A stretch of DNA of 22,878 bases from an uncultured Oscillospiraceae bacterium (GTDB lineage: Bacteria > Bacillota > Clostridia > Oscillospirales > Oscillospiraceae): assembly GCA_958426425.1 (NCBI GenBank), contig CATZYY010000024.1, positions 1 to 22,878 on the forward strand, written 5' to 3'. Positions within the stretch are counted from its first letter, which is position 1; the number at the start of each line of letters is the position of its first letter. A program made the position numbers and the translations under genes. Below the pieces are notes generated by a model. That model did not search any database. It worked only from the letters and a program-made list of their open reading frames with translations, and had not been told where the DNA came from. Shown in pieces: positions 1-7,021 of this stretch.

Positions 1-54
1 AAGGTCACCCCGCTGCTGATCGAGGCCATCAAGGCCGCCAAGGCTGCCAAGTAA
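1..54 (+). CDS. C-terminal fragment of an unidentified protein (5' part outside window)
   Basis: The window opens inside a reading frame that ends at a TAA at 52-54. The visible peptide is KVTPLLIEAIKAAKAAK, a lysine/alanine-rich tail of the kind found at the ends of many cytoplasmic enzymes. The frame is supported by the strong terminator hairpin 20 bases after the stop and by the absence of any other gene up to 144. Too little is visible to name the protein. Confidence 0.6.
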   Translation, partial: KVTPLLIEAIKAAKAAK

Positions 55-73
55 AAGTCACTGACAGCGTAAT

Positions 74-109
74 AAAAGAGCGCCATCCATGCGGATGGCG
101 CTCTTTTTT
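74..109. terminator. Bidirectional intrinsic terminator
   Basis: A perfect 11-bp stem (78-88 pairing with 93-103) encloses the loop ATGC. On the plus strand it is followed by six T residues, and on the minus strand by TTTTATTA. It therefore fits both the upstream plus-strand gene ending at 54 and the minus-strand trmO ending at 144. Confidence 0.9.
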
Positions 110-143
110 GGGCCCAGGGGGAAATATGGGAATACTGCCGCGC

Positions 144-836
144 TCAAGTGGCGGGACGGACCTCCCGAACGGTCAGATGGTTCCCTGCCACAGAAAAGCG
201 GACCTCCAGACCGGCAAATACAAAGCCGTAAATCCGCTCCGGGTCATCCTGATAGTGGGGTCGGGGATCCAGGGCCAGCACGCCGGTCAGGGCCTCCCGG
301 TGCTGAGGCGGCACCTGTTCCAGCAGGTGAGGGGGGATGTCCACAGTCAAGGTAGGCGCCGCTGGGGCACTGGCAAAGCCGCCGGTGGCTTCCGGCTTGC
401 AGTCTACGTAAGGGATGTAGGGTTTGATGTCTAAAATGGGGGTGCCGTCCACCAGATCCGCCCCCCGGACGCGGAGCACTGTGCCGCTGTGAGCGGTGTG
501 CTCGATTGCTTCCAGCTCCACGGGGGAAAGACCGATGGGGTTGGGGCGGAAGGGAGAGCGGGTGGCGAACACGCCCATTCTGGCGTTGCCGCCCAGCCGC
601 GGCGGCCGTACGGTGGGGGACCAGCCCTGCCGAATGGACTGATCGAAGACCCAGATCAGCCAGATGTGGGAAAAGCCCTCCAGCCCCCGCAGGGCGTCGG
701 GGTTGCGGAACTGGGGCTCAAAGACCACGGTGGCGGAGAGGGCCTCCACCAGGCCGCTCTGCCGGGGCACGCCGAACTTGGAGCCGAACGCATTGTGGAT
801 GCGGGCAATGGGCTCCATGGAAAAGGTGTCTGCCAT
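144..836 (-). CDS. trmO: tRNA (N6-threonylcarbamoyladenosine-37 N6)-methyltransferase, TrmO/TsaA family
   Basis: This 230-residue protein matches the TrmO (YaeB, UPF0066) family, SAM-dependent enzymes that methylate the N6 of t6A37 in threonine tRNAs. Recognisable signatures are MGVFATRSPFRPNPIGLSPV at residues 87-106, which belongs to the SAM-binding beta-barrel fold, and DGTPILDIKPYIPY at 130-143. A C-terminal region with DPRPHYQDDPERIYGF is typical of the longer bacterial TrmO. Length is normal. The ATG is preceded by GAGGAGG at suitable distance, and a TATAAT box lies about 40 bases upstream. It stands alone, with terminators on both sides. Identification is by family motifs and I consider it secure. 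Confidence 0.93.
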   Translation of the reverse strand: MADTFSMEPIARIHNAFGSKFGVPRQSGLVEALSATVVFEPQFRNPDALRGLEGFSHIWLIWVFDQSIRQGWSPTVRPPRLGGNARMGVFATRSPFRPNPIGLSPVELEAIEHTAHSGTVLRVRGADLVDGTPILDIKPYIPYVDCKPEATGGFASAPAAPTLTVDIPPHLLEQVPPQHREALTGVLALDPRPHYQDDPERIYGFVFAGLEVRFSVAGNHLTVREVRPAT

Positions 837-877
837 AGAGGGTCCTCCTCTGAACAGGGGATGATGAAATCAAGTTC

Positions 878-906
878 ATTATAACTGAGAAAAGGAAAAA
901 AGGAAA
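878..906 (-). promoter_or_regulatory. Probable promoter of trmO
   Basis: Reading the minus strand there is a perfect TATAAT (878-883) 42 bases before the trmO start. The -35 region at 17-bp spacing (TTTCCT) is a poor match, so the call rests on the -10 box and on the position just past the preceding gene's terminator. Confidence 0.45.
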
Positions 907-954
907 GCTGTTTTCCTGCTGAGACAGGTTGTCAGGCACCTGCCCATGGATGTG

Positions 955-983
955 AAAAGGCCCCGTCCTTTTGGGACGGGGCC
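955..983 (-). terminator. Intrinsic terminator of the 89-residue membrane protein gene
   Basis: On the minus strand, GGCCCCGTCC (974-983) pairs with its complement (959-968) around a 5-base loop and is followed by TTTT. It begins 16 bases after the stop codon at 999. Confidence 0.85.
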
Positions 984-998
984 GGCTGAAAGGAAAGA

Positions 999-1268
999 TT
1001 ATTTTGCGCGGTTGGCCCACCTTCGGGCAATCAAGGAAGAGATTGCGGTTACGACCAGGACCTGGGGCACCAGAAAGACCAGGGCAATGGCGCTGTAGCT
1101 GCCGCCGTGGATGACAGCGGGGCCCCAGACCAGGGCATCCACCGCCACGGTAATGGGAACCGACAGCCAGATCAGGGTCCGCTTGGCAAAAAACAGAATC
1201 AGCAGGGCCGCCGCAGGCGGCAGCAGGAACATGCATACGGAAAAGGCTTCCGAGGTGTACCAGGGCAT
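999..1268 (-). CDS. Small hydrophobic membrane protein of unknown function
   Basis: The 89-residue product has three hydrophobic stretches (about residues 8-27, 29-49 and 55-80) and ends in a short basic tail (ARRWANRAK), so it is probably a three-helix inner-membrane protein. I do not recognise the family. The ATG has an AGGAGGG ribosome binding site 7-8 bases upstream. A good promoter (TTGCAC, 17 bp, TATTCT) and a terminator bracket it, so it is transcribed as a single gene. That it is real rests on these signals and on its amphipathic pattern rather than on homology. Confidence 0.75.
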   Translation of the reverse strand: MPWYTSEAFSVCMFLLPPAAALLILFFAKRTLIWLSVPITVAVDALVWGPAVIHGGSYSAIALVFLVPQVLVVTAISSLIARRWANRAK

Positions 1269-1312
1269 GAAACTTCCCTCCTGTCGGGTATGGATATGCG
1301 GGAGCTACCTTT

Positions 1313-1341
1313 AGAATAGCATATCCCCACCTCCCGTGCAA
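1313..1341 (-). promoter_or_regulatory. Promoter of the 89-residue membrane protein gene
   Basis: On the minus strand TTGCAC (1336-1341) and TATTCT (1313-1318) are separated by exactly 17 bp. A TG dinucleotide one base before the -10 box gives an extended -10. It lies about 45 bases before the start codon. Confidence 0.65.
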
Positions 1342-1388
1342 GGGAAAAGCCGCTTTTGGCAAGGAGGGAGCCCCTAAAGTGCGGCCTA

Positions 1389-1754
1389 TCAAAGGCCCAG
1401 ATGGACCTGGGCGGCTGTGTGGGCCACACCGGGGGAGACGGAGAATATACCCGCCGGGTCCCGCATGATCCACCAGGCCACGGAGAACAGCGCCAGGGCG
1501 GTGCAGACGATGAGGCAGCACAGGAGCATTCCCACCCAGTCGTATTTCATGGTACTGCCCTGCCGGGCCGCCAGCAGTACCTCCACACCCAGGAGAACCA
1601 AAATCAGGGGGCTCAGCTTCAGCACCCAGATCAGGTCCAGCTCCGGCAGCAGGAGGGCGCAGAGCATCCACAGTCCGAAGACCACCAGCGTCACGCCGAA
1701 GGTGAAGGTGCCCACTCGCCGGGCGGGGCGGGACGTCCGCTCATGCGTTTCCAC
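1389..1754 (-). CDS. LiaI/LiaF-like small membrane protein, last gene of an ECF sigma operon
   Basis: A 121-residue protein begins with a GTG at 1754 that overlaps the stop of the preceding gene and has a purine-rich GGAGGAAGGGGGGG site just upstream. The start is inferred, because the frame stays open further upstream but that part is only a shadow of the preceding gene. Residues 13-64 (RVGTFTFGVTLVVFGLW..., then PLILVLLGVEVLL) have the pattern of the LiaI/LiaF-like transmembrane domain found in Firmicutes cell-envelope stress proteins. A third helix follows at about residues 75-97. Being fourth in an operon headed by an ECF sigma factor fits an envelope-response role, which is inference. 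No clear terminator follows. Confidence 0.75.
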   Translation of the reverse strand: METHERTSRPARRVGTFTFGVTLVVFGLWMLCALLLPELDLIWVLKLSPLILVLLGVEVLLAARQGSTMKYDWVGMLLCCLIVCTALALFSVAWWIMRDPAGIFSVSPGVAHTAAQVHLGL

Positions 1755-2433
1755 AGGTGTCCCCCCCTTCCTCCGGAGAGATCCCCTCGTCGGTGACAGT
1801 GCTTGCAGGCTGCTGCGGGGCTTCTCCGGAGGCCTCCTCAGCAGAATTCTCCACGGCGGCGCCGCTTTCCGGAGTAGTCCGCACCGGCTCCGGTCCACCG
1901 GGGACCGGCGGGGTGAAGGGCGGGATTTCGTCTTCCGGGACCGCCTTGGGCCCACGGATAAACCACAGACCCAGCAGAATCACCAGCACCGTCATAATCA
2001 CCCGGGGCAGATCATAGCACAGGAAATAGTATAGCCAGTCCCAGAGGACTCCGCCCAGCCGGCGGATCACCGTGTCGTAGAGCATGTAGACGCCCACGAT
2101 CACCAGCACCCAGCCGATGACGCTGTGGCGCTTTTTCAGCAGGGCGGTCATCTGCTGGCTGTCCATATCGGAAAGGCCGAACAGATAGGCGTCCTCCGGG
2201 GCGGCGTCCTGGGCAATCAGGCGGCGGAGGTTGTAGCTGTCAAAGAAGGCATACAGCCACACCACCGGCGTAAAGAAGGCAAGGGGGCCCAGGCTGAGAA
2301 ATCCCGCTACGGCGATCAGAGTGAAAATGGCCAGCAGCAGGGACAATCCCCGCTTCATATACCCCTGGTACATCTGGCCGCAGCCGCACAGGCAAGAGGT
2401 GAGAAACAGTAAAAATCCGCGTCGTTCGTTCAT
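1741..2433 (-). CDS. TM2-like membrane protein with acidic Pro/Glu-rich tail
   Basis: This 230-residue protein starts with a hydrophobic pair of helices containing CGCGQMYQGYMKRG (about residues 16-29), resembling the G-x-G-x-x-Y-x-G turn of TM2-domain proteins. Two more hydrophobic segments follow at about residues 103-120 and 132-160. The last 60 residues are a hydrophilic, proline- and glutamate-rich tail that is probably disordered. The ATG overlaps the stop of the anti-sigma gene (ATGA) and the gene overlaps the next one, so all are translationally coupled. The TM2 assignment is tentative. The function within the sigma operon is unknown. Confidence 0.75.
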   Translation of the reverse strand: MNERRGFLLFLTSCLCGCGQMYQGYMKRGLSLLLAIFTLIAVAGFLSLGPLAFFTPVVWLYAFFDSYNLRRLIAQDAAPEDAYLFGLSDMDSQQMTALLKKRHSVIGWVLVIVGVYMLYDTVIRRLGGVLWDWLYYFLCYDLPRVIMTVLVILLGLWFIRGPKAVPEDEIPPFTPPVPGGPEPVRTTPESGAAVENSAEEASGEAPQQPASTVTDEGISPEEGGDTCGNA

Positions 2434-2897
2434 GAATGGGTTCCTCCTTGTGTGGTACTCGGCCCGTCGCCGAGGAAGTCAAACAGACCGCCAAGGCCTG
2501 AGAACATGTTCCGAAAATCCTGGGGCCAGGAGATGGCCCACTCCGTGATGGCCTGCCCGGCCTGGACCAGAGGCCGGTCCGCCGTCCGCTGTCCGAGACT
2601 GCCGCCCCACAGCACCGTCAGCGCCAGGGCCACGGCGGCCGCCGCCGTGGCGTAACGGCTGGTGAACAGCCGGACCGCCCGCCGCCGGATGCGCCATATC
2701 AGTCCCTCCCGGCAGGCGGGAGAGGGGGTCAGCAGCACATCGTCGGTCAAAAGCTCCGTGTAGCGCTGGAGGCAGCGGTCGCAGAAGGACAGGTGCTCCG
2801 CCATTTCCAGCCGTGTCAGCTCCTCCAGCGGGTCATTGCGCACGAGAGCCTGCATGGCCTGGGCTGTCAGGTGTCCGTGCTTGTCAAAAATTTCCAT
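2430..2897 (-). CDS. Anti-sigma factor with N-terminal zinc-binding (ZAS-type) motif
   Basis: The 155-residue product contains H35-x3-C39-x2-C42 (HLSFCDRC), the zinc-binding anti-sigma signature. One transmembrane helix follows at about residues 82-99, then a short extracytoplasmic tail. Family knowledge says such proteins hold the cognate ECF sigma factor at the membrane until a signal arrives. It begins one base after the stop of the sigma gene with a GAGGAGG site inside the end of that gene, as expected for a stoichiometric sigma/anti-sigma pair. The extracytoplasmic part is short and gives no hint of the signal. Confidence 0.85.
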   Translation of the reverse strand: MEIFDKHGHLTAQAMQALVRNDPLEELTRLEMAEHLSFCDRCLQRYTELLTDDVLLTPSPACREGLIWRIRRRAVRLFTSRYATAAAAVALALTVLWGGSLGQRTADRPLVQAGQAITEWAISWPQDFRNMFSGLGGLFDFLGDGPSTTQGGTHS

Positions 2898-2898
2898 C

Positions 2899-3405
2899 TC
2901 ACTGCCTCCTCTCCAACGCTTCCCGCAGCAGCCGCTTGCCTCGGGAGAGCTGTGTATGAACGGTTTTTACCGGCCGGTTCAGGGCCGCGGCCGCCTCCGC
3001 CGGCGTCCGCTCCTCCAAAAGACACAGGCGGCACACAGAGCGGTAAGGCTCCGCCATGGCGGCAATCAGGGCCCCCACCTCCCGGGCGGAGGCCCGGCTC
3101 AGAGCGATCTCCTCCGTTGGCGGAGACAGCCCCGGGGGAAGGCCCTCATCTCCCGGCAGCACTGTCCGGCGGTTCCAGGCGCTTTGCAGGTAGTCCTTGG
3201 CCTTGTTGGCCGCCACCCGGCCCAGCCACTGCCGCTCGTAGCCTGGAGGAATGGACTCCCGATGGAGATAGGCGGAGAGGAAGGTCTCCTGGGTCAGGTC
3301 CTCCGCCGCGGCGCCGTCCCGGACCAGCTGGAAGCAGATGGTGTATACCAGCCGCTCGTGCTGCCGCACCAGCTGGGAAAAGCTCTCACTTGTCATGACT
3401 GCCAC
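2899..3405 (-). CDS. ECF (extracytoplasmic function) RNA polymerase sigma factor
   Basis: Region 2 is visible at about residues 8-75 (FSQLVRQHERLVYTICFQLV, then AEDLTQETFLSAY), and region 4 at about 118-162 (PYRSVCRLCLLEERTPAEAA followed by TVHTQLSRGKRLLREAL). About 168 residues is usual for ECF factors. The start is uncertain. An ATG at 3438 opens the frame 14 residues upstream but lies where transcription from the adjacent promoter would begin. The GTG at 3405 has an AGGAGG site (3418-3423) 12 bases before it and is my choice. An ATG at 3396 is also possible. The gene heads an operon with its anti-sigma factor and two membrane proteins and is probably autoregulated. Confidence 0.88.
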   Translation of the reverse strand: MAVMTSESFSQLVRQHERLVYTICFQLVRDGAAAEDLTQETFLSAYLHRESIPPGYERQWLGRVAANKAKDYLQSAWNRRTVLPGDEGLPPGLSPPTEEIALSRASAREVGALIAAMAEPYRSVCRLCLLEERTPAEAAAALNRPVKTVHTQLSRGKRLLREALERRQ

Positions 3406-3440
3406 GCCGCGCCGCCGCCTCCTCTCTTGCTCCGTCATAG

Positions 3441-3471
3441 ATTATACGAAACAGCCGACCAAATTTCTTCA
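3441..3471 (-). promoter_or_regulatory. Candidate autoregulated ECF-type promoter
   Basis: On the minus strand TGAAGA (3466-3471) is followed after 17 bp by CGTA (3445-3448), close to the TGAAAC / CGTA pattern of sigma-W-like promoters. A TATAAT (3441-3446) overlaps the -10, so a housekeeping contribution is possible. A start near 3435-3438 would leave the upstream ATG leaderless and place the AGGAGG at 3418-3423 in the mRNA. Confidence 0.5.
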
Positions 3472-3476
3472 ATCTG

Positions 3477-3510
3477 AAAAAAATTCCCGCCCCATACGGG
3501 CGGGAAATTT
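3477..3510 (-). terminator. Terminator of the lar/transporter operon
   Basis: A 9-bp stem (3498-3506 pairing with 3484-3492) with loop GTATG on the minus strand is followed by seven T residues. It lies 10 bases after the stop of the ABC ATPase gene. A T-run is also present on the plus strand, but no plus-strand gene ends here. Confidence 0.9.
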
Positions 3511-3520
3511 TTGCGGGAGC

Positions 3521-4288
3521 CTAGCCGGCGGGAACGGAGCGGACCACCACCACCGGCACTCCGGAGGCCTGGGTCACCTGGGCGTCCACACCGTAGACCG
3601 CCCGCAGGGCCTCCGGCGTTACCACGGAGGCGTCCCCGGCGGCATAGACGGCGCCACCGTGAAGCAAAACAAAGCGGTCACAAAACCGCAGGGCCATATT
3701 GAGGTCGTGGATCACCAGCACGGCGGTGATGTTTTGCTCCCGGCATACCTGCCGCACCAAATCCAATACCTCATACTGATTGCGCAGGTCCAGGTTGCTG
3801 GTGGGCTCGTCCAGCAGAAGGAGCCTGGGCTGCTGTACCAGGGCCCGGCCCAGCAGTACCTTCTGCTGCTCACCGCCGGAGAGCTGGTGGAGGCAGCGCA
3901 TGGCCAAAGGCGTGAGGCCCATGCGCTCCAGTGTCTGGTCCACGATCTCACGGTCGGCCCGGCTGACGCCCCACCTGATGTAGGGCTTGCGGCCCAGCAG
4001 GAGGGTGTCGTACACCGTCAGCCGGGCCCCGGCGGCGTTCTGGGAGACGAAGGCCACCTGTCGGGCCAGCTCCCCCAGGGAGAGGGTCAGCAGGTCCGTG
4101 CCGTCTACGGTGACGCTGCCGGACTGAGGCCGCAGGATCTGGTCAAAGCATTTGAGCAGGGTGGACTTGCCGGCGCCGTTGTTGCCCAGAATGGCCAGAA
4201 GGGCTCCGCTTTCCGCCTGGAAGGAGATGTCCCGCAAAATCTGCCGCCCGCAGGGATAGGAAAAATTCAGTCCATCCACCCGCATCAT
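3521..4288 (-). CDS. ABC transporter ATP-binding protein, FecE/FhuC/BtuD type
   Basis: The 255-residue ATPase of a metal-chelate importer shows Walker A GNNGAGKST (35-43), Q-loop Q83, signature LSGGEQQ (136-142), Walker B LLLLDE (156-161) and H-loop H194. The pattern matches ATPases that energise FecCD-type permeases for iron-siderophores, cobalamin, haem or other metal chelates. The chosen ATG (4288) overlaps the permease stop (ATGA) and has GAGGGAGGG upstream. It is the last gene of a seven-gene operon that begins with nickel-pincer cofactor genes, so nickel or a nickel chelate is the likely cargo by context. The sequence itself does not show substrate specificity. Confidence 0.92.
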   Translation of the reverse strand: MMRVDGLNFSYPCGRQILRDISFQAESGALLAILGNNGAGKSTLLKCFDQILRPQSGSVTVDGTDLLTLSLGELARQVAFVSQNAAGARLTVYDTLLLGRKPYIRWGVSRADREIVDQTLERMGLTPLAMRCLHQLSGGEQQKVLLGRALVQQPRLLLLDEPTSNLDLRNQYEVLDLVRQVCREQNITAVLVIHDLNMALRFCDRFVLLHGGAVYAAGDASVVTPEALRAVYGVDAQVTQASGVPVVVVRSVPAG

Positions 4289-5358
4289 AGCGCATCCCTC
4301 CCTCGAAACAGCAGATACAAAAACAGCGGCGCTCCCAGGAAGGAGGTGATGGCCCCGATGGGCAGCACCACCGGAGACAGCACGCTCCGGGACACCAGGT
4401 CCCCAATCAGCAGCAGTGCCGCGCCGCCCAGGGCGGAGCCGGGGATCAAAAAGCGGTAGTCGTTTCCTGTGAAGCGGCGGACCATGTGGGGGGCGATGAG
4501 GCCCACGAAGCTGATGACCCCCACGAAAGCCACGCTCATGGCGGCGATCAGGGTGCACAGCCCCATGCTGAGATAGGACAGCAGGTCCACGTTGACGCCA
4601 AGGCTCCTGGCGGTGGCGCCGCCGCTTTCCAGGGCGTTATAGTTCCAGCGGTTCCACAGGAAGAACGCCAGGGCGGCAAGCGTGCACACGGCCACCAGAC
4701 CGATCTCCCCCCAGCCGGGCCGGCCCAGGTCCCCAAAGGTCCAGTAGACCACCGTGGCTACCTGGACGTCGTCGGCAAAGTACTGGACCAGGGTGGTGCC
4801 GCCGGTGAACAGGGAGCTGAGGGCCACACCCGCCAGGATCATGGTGGCGGGTGACACCCCCCGCAGCCGGGACAGGGACAGGACGAAGGCGGTGGTGGCA
4901 AGGCCGCCGGCAAAGGCGCAGGCCGTCACGGTGCTGGGGGAGGAGATGGTGATGGAAGTTCCCGCGTTGGCGGCGTTCTGCACCCCGGCGTCCAGGACGA
5001 TGATGGCCAGAGCCGCCCCGAAGGCCGCTCCCTGGGAGACCCCCAGGGTGGAGGCGGAGGCTAAGGGATTGTGCAGTACATTCTGCATGACGCAGCCGGA
5101 AAGGGCCAGAGCCGCCCCCACCACGGCGGCGGTGGCAGACCGGGGCAGACGCACCCGGAAGACGATGGTTTCCCACTGGTCCGTGCCCTGCCCCGCAAAG
5201 GTCGCAAGGACCTGTCCCAGGGACAGCCCCGAGGAGCCGGTGGTCAGGGACAGCAGCGCCAGAACCGCCACGGCGCCCAGCAGCGCTGTGAGCGCCAGCC
5301 ATTTCCGCCGCAGAAACAGATCGTAGCTTTCCGGGATATAGGGCGGTTTACGTCTCAT
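4285..5358 (-). CDS. FecCD-family ABC transporter permease
   Basis: A 357-residue polytopic protein with about ten hydrophobic segments has family signatures of BtuC/FhuB/FepD permeases: an early RLPRSATAAVVGAALALSG loop, NPLASASTLGVSQGAAFGA, and near the C-terminus FVGLIAPHMVRRFTGNDYR, the coupling segment that contacts the ATPase. The ATG at 5358 overlaps the stop of the binding-protein gene. There is a single permease gene, so the transporter is expected to be a homodimer with two ATPase copies. Metal-chelate import is known for the family. The nickel assignment is context only. Confidence 0.92.
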   Translation of the reverse strand: MRRKPPYIPESYDLFLRRKWLALTALLGAVAVLALLSLTTGSSGLSLGQVLATFAGQGTDQWETIVFRVRLPRSATAAVVGAALALSGCVMQNVLHNPLASASTLGVSQGAAFGAALAIIVLDAGVQNAANAGTSITISSPSTVTACAFAGGLATTAFVLSLSRLRGVSPATMILAGVALSSLFTGGTTLVQYFADDVQVATVVYWTFGDLGRPGWGEIGLVAVCTLAALAFFLWNRWNYNALESGGATARSLGVNVDLLSYLSMGLCTLIAAMSVAFVGVISFVGLIAPHMVRRFTGNDYRFLIPGSALGGAALLLIGDLVSRSVLSPVVLPIGAITSFLGAPLFLYLLFRGRDAL

Positions 5359-6481
5359 TTCCCAGCTCCATTGTCCCAAAGGACAGCCCGTCGGCCGCCA
5401 TCTCCTGATAGTAGCCCCGGCCCAGCAGGAATTCCAGGATCTCGTCGGTCTTGGCGCCGATGTCCACGTCGGCGAAGCGCTCCGGGAACAGCACCGTTCC
5501 GGCGTAGTAGGCGTCGGCCAAGGCGTAGCCCACATTGGTGGAGTAGTTGTTGAAGGAGATACAGCTGTAAATGTGCCCTTCCCGCACCGCCCGCAGGGCG
5601 TCGAAGTAGCCGGGGTTGGCCTTGTATTCGTCGTTGACCAGGGCCAGGTTGCCCGGGTCCAGGAAGATCACGTCCGGGTCCCAGGCCACAATGCTCTCCG
5701 GGTCGGCGTCGTAATAGCCCTCCTGGTCGGCCCGGTCGGCCACGTTCCGGGCGCCGATGGCCAGGAAGGGACCGAAGCTGGAGTAGGTGCCGGTGAAGCC
5801 GTGGGCTCCGGAGAAGGTGACGGCGCCGGCATAGCAGGTGGGCTTGTTCGCCTCCGGGATGTCCGCCGTCCGGGTGGTCAGGTCCGCCTTGCACTGGTCA
5901 ATGTACGTGAGCACCGCTTCACACCGCTCCTGGGCCCCCAGCACGTCGGCGGCGACCCCCATGGCGGTATAGAAGCTCTCGTCAATGAAGTTGATGCTCT
6001 GGGCCCGGACCGACACACAGGGGATGCCGGTGGCGGCCTGCAGCTCCTCCAGAGCCTCCTGGGTGTAGCCGGAGAGGATCACGTCCGGCTGGAGCATGAT
6101 GAGCTCCTCCACATAGGCCGTATTGGCGGTGCCGCCGCCCTTGCCGATGGAGGGCAGGTCCTGGAAAACGTCATAATAGACGTGGGCGTAGTCCCGGAGG
6201 GTGGAGGTCTCGTAGTTTTTGTCGGTGTCCTCCACGCCGATGAGCATATCGGTACACTGGAGGTAGGAAACCATCCGCAACGCCCCGGAGCCGGTGCAGA
6301 CGATGGTTTTCACCTCTCCGGGGATCTCCACCTCCCGGCCGTAGCTGTCCACCACCATCCGGGCGGCGGAGGGCGGGGCCTCCACGGCGGTCTGGGCGGA
6401 GGCATCCGCCCCAGAGGCGCCGCAGGCGGCAAGGGTGGTCAAAGATAACAGAGAGATCAGCAAAGCAAAAAAGCGTGTCAT
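5348..6481 (-). CDS. Substrate-binding lipoprotein of metal-chelate ABC importer
   Basis: The 377-residue protein has a lipoprotein signal (MTRFFALLISLLSLTTLAAC) with C20 as the lipidated residue. A FepB/BtuF-type periplasmic-binding domain follows, starting with VDSYGREVEIPGEVKTIVC and containing EELIMLQPDVILSGYTQE and DPDVIFLDPGN, the long-helix hinged fold of class III binding proteins. The ATG at 6481 is preferred because GAGG lies six bases upstream. In-frame TTG and ATG codons 12-18 bases further up lack such a site. Placed between an FmdE-like gene and the permease, it should deliver the cargo to the FecCD permease. The ligand cannot be read from the sequence. Confidence 0.9.
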   Translation of the reverse strand: MTRFFALLISLLSLTTLAACGASGADASAQTAVEAPPSAARMVVDSYGREVEIPGEVKTIVCTGSGALRMVSYLQCTDMLIGVEDTDKNYETSTLRDYAHVYYDVFQDLPSIGKGGGTANTAYVEELIMLQPDVILSGYTQEALEELQAATGIPCVSVRAQSINFIDESFYTAMGVAADVLGAQERCEAVLTYIDQCKADLTTRTADIPEANKPTCYAGAVTFSGAHGFTGTYSSFGPFLAIGARNVADRADQEGYYDADPESIVAWDPDVIFLDPGNLALVNDEYKANPGYFDALRAVREGHIYSCISFNNYSTNVGYALADAYYAGTVLFPERFADVDIGAKTDEILEFLLGRGYYQEMAADGLSFGTMELGNET

Positions 6482-6502
6482 TGGGTTCCTCATTTCCAAA
6501 AA

Positions 6503-7021
6503 TCAGCGGTCATAGGGGCGGAAACAGTGCAGGCACACCACTTTCCCGTCCTGCAGCCGGGCCATGTGCTCGGCCATGGCCTCGCCGCAGACCTCGCAGG
6601 TGACGGTGCGGAAAATCCGGGCCTTCTCCGGCAGGGGGGTCTTGGGTTCCGTGACGGTAAACAGCTCGTCCAGGGGGGCCTCCAAAATCCACCGCATCCG
6701 CTCATCCCTGGTCATGTCACTCTGCTTCCGCAGGGCTACCACCCGGACGCCCTTGCCCGTGGCCCGGCTGTAAAAGGTGTAGGCGCTTTTTCCGGTGGGG
6801 GTGTAAAGGAGATTCCCCTTTCCGAAGGTGCAGCCCAGCAGGGCCTGAACGGCGTCCGCCGGGCAGGCGTCGGTTTCAGCGATACAGACCAGCTCCTCAT
6901 CGGGGGAAAAGCCCAGACCCAGCCGCTCCCGGACATAGTCGCACAGCCGCACGCCCAGGGCAAGGCCCGGGCACTGGTGGCCGTGAAAGGCCACGCACCG
7001 GTCCCAGTTCTCCTTATTCAT
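6503..7021 (-). CDS. FmdE-family protein with C-terminal four-cysteine zinc ribbon
   Basis: The 172-residue product opens with C9-VAFHGHQC-P, giving C9, H13, H15 and C17, the hallmark of the FmdE domain named after the formylmethanofuran dehydrogenase operon of methanogens. Further conserved cysteines are C53 and C64. The tail carries CEVC (142-145) and CLHC (163-166), a treble-clef or ribbon zinc site. This organism shows no other sign of methanogenesis here. FmdE-domain proteins are widespread in anaerobes, often beside metal-uptake genes, without an established biochemical role. The gene overlaps larC by 8 bases and precedes the lipoprotein gene, so it is co-translated with both. A metal-handling or sensing role is inference. 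Confidence 0.85.
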   Translation of the reverse strand: MNKENWDRCVAFHGHQCPGLALGVRLCDYVRERLGLGFSPDEELVCIAETDACPADAVQALLGCTFGKGNLLYTPTGKSAYTFYSRATGKGVRVVALRKQSDMTRDERMRWILEAPLDELFTVTEPKTPLPEKARIFRTVTCEVCGEAMAEHMARLQDGKVVCLHCFRPYDR

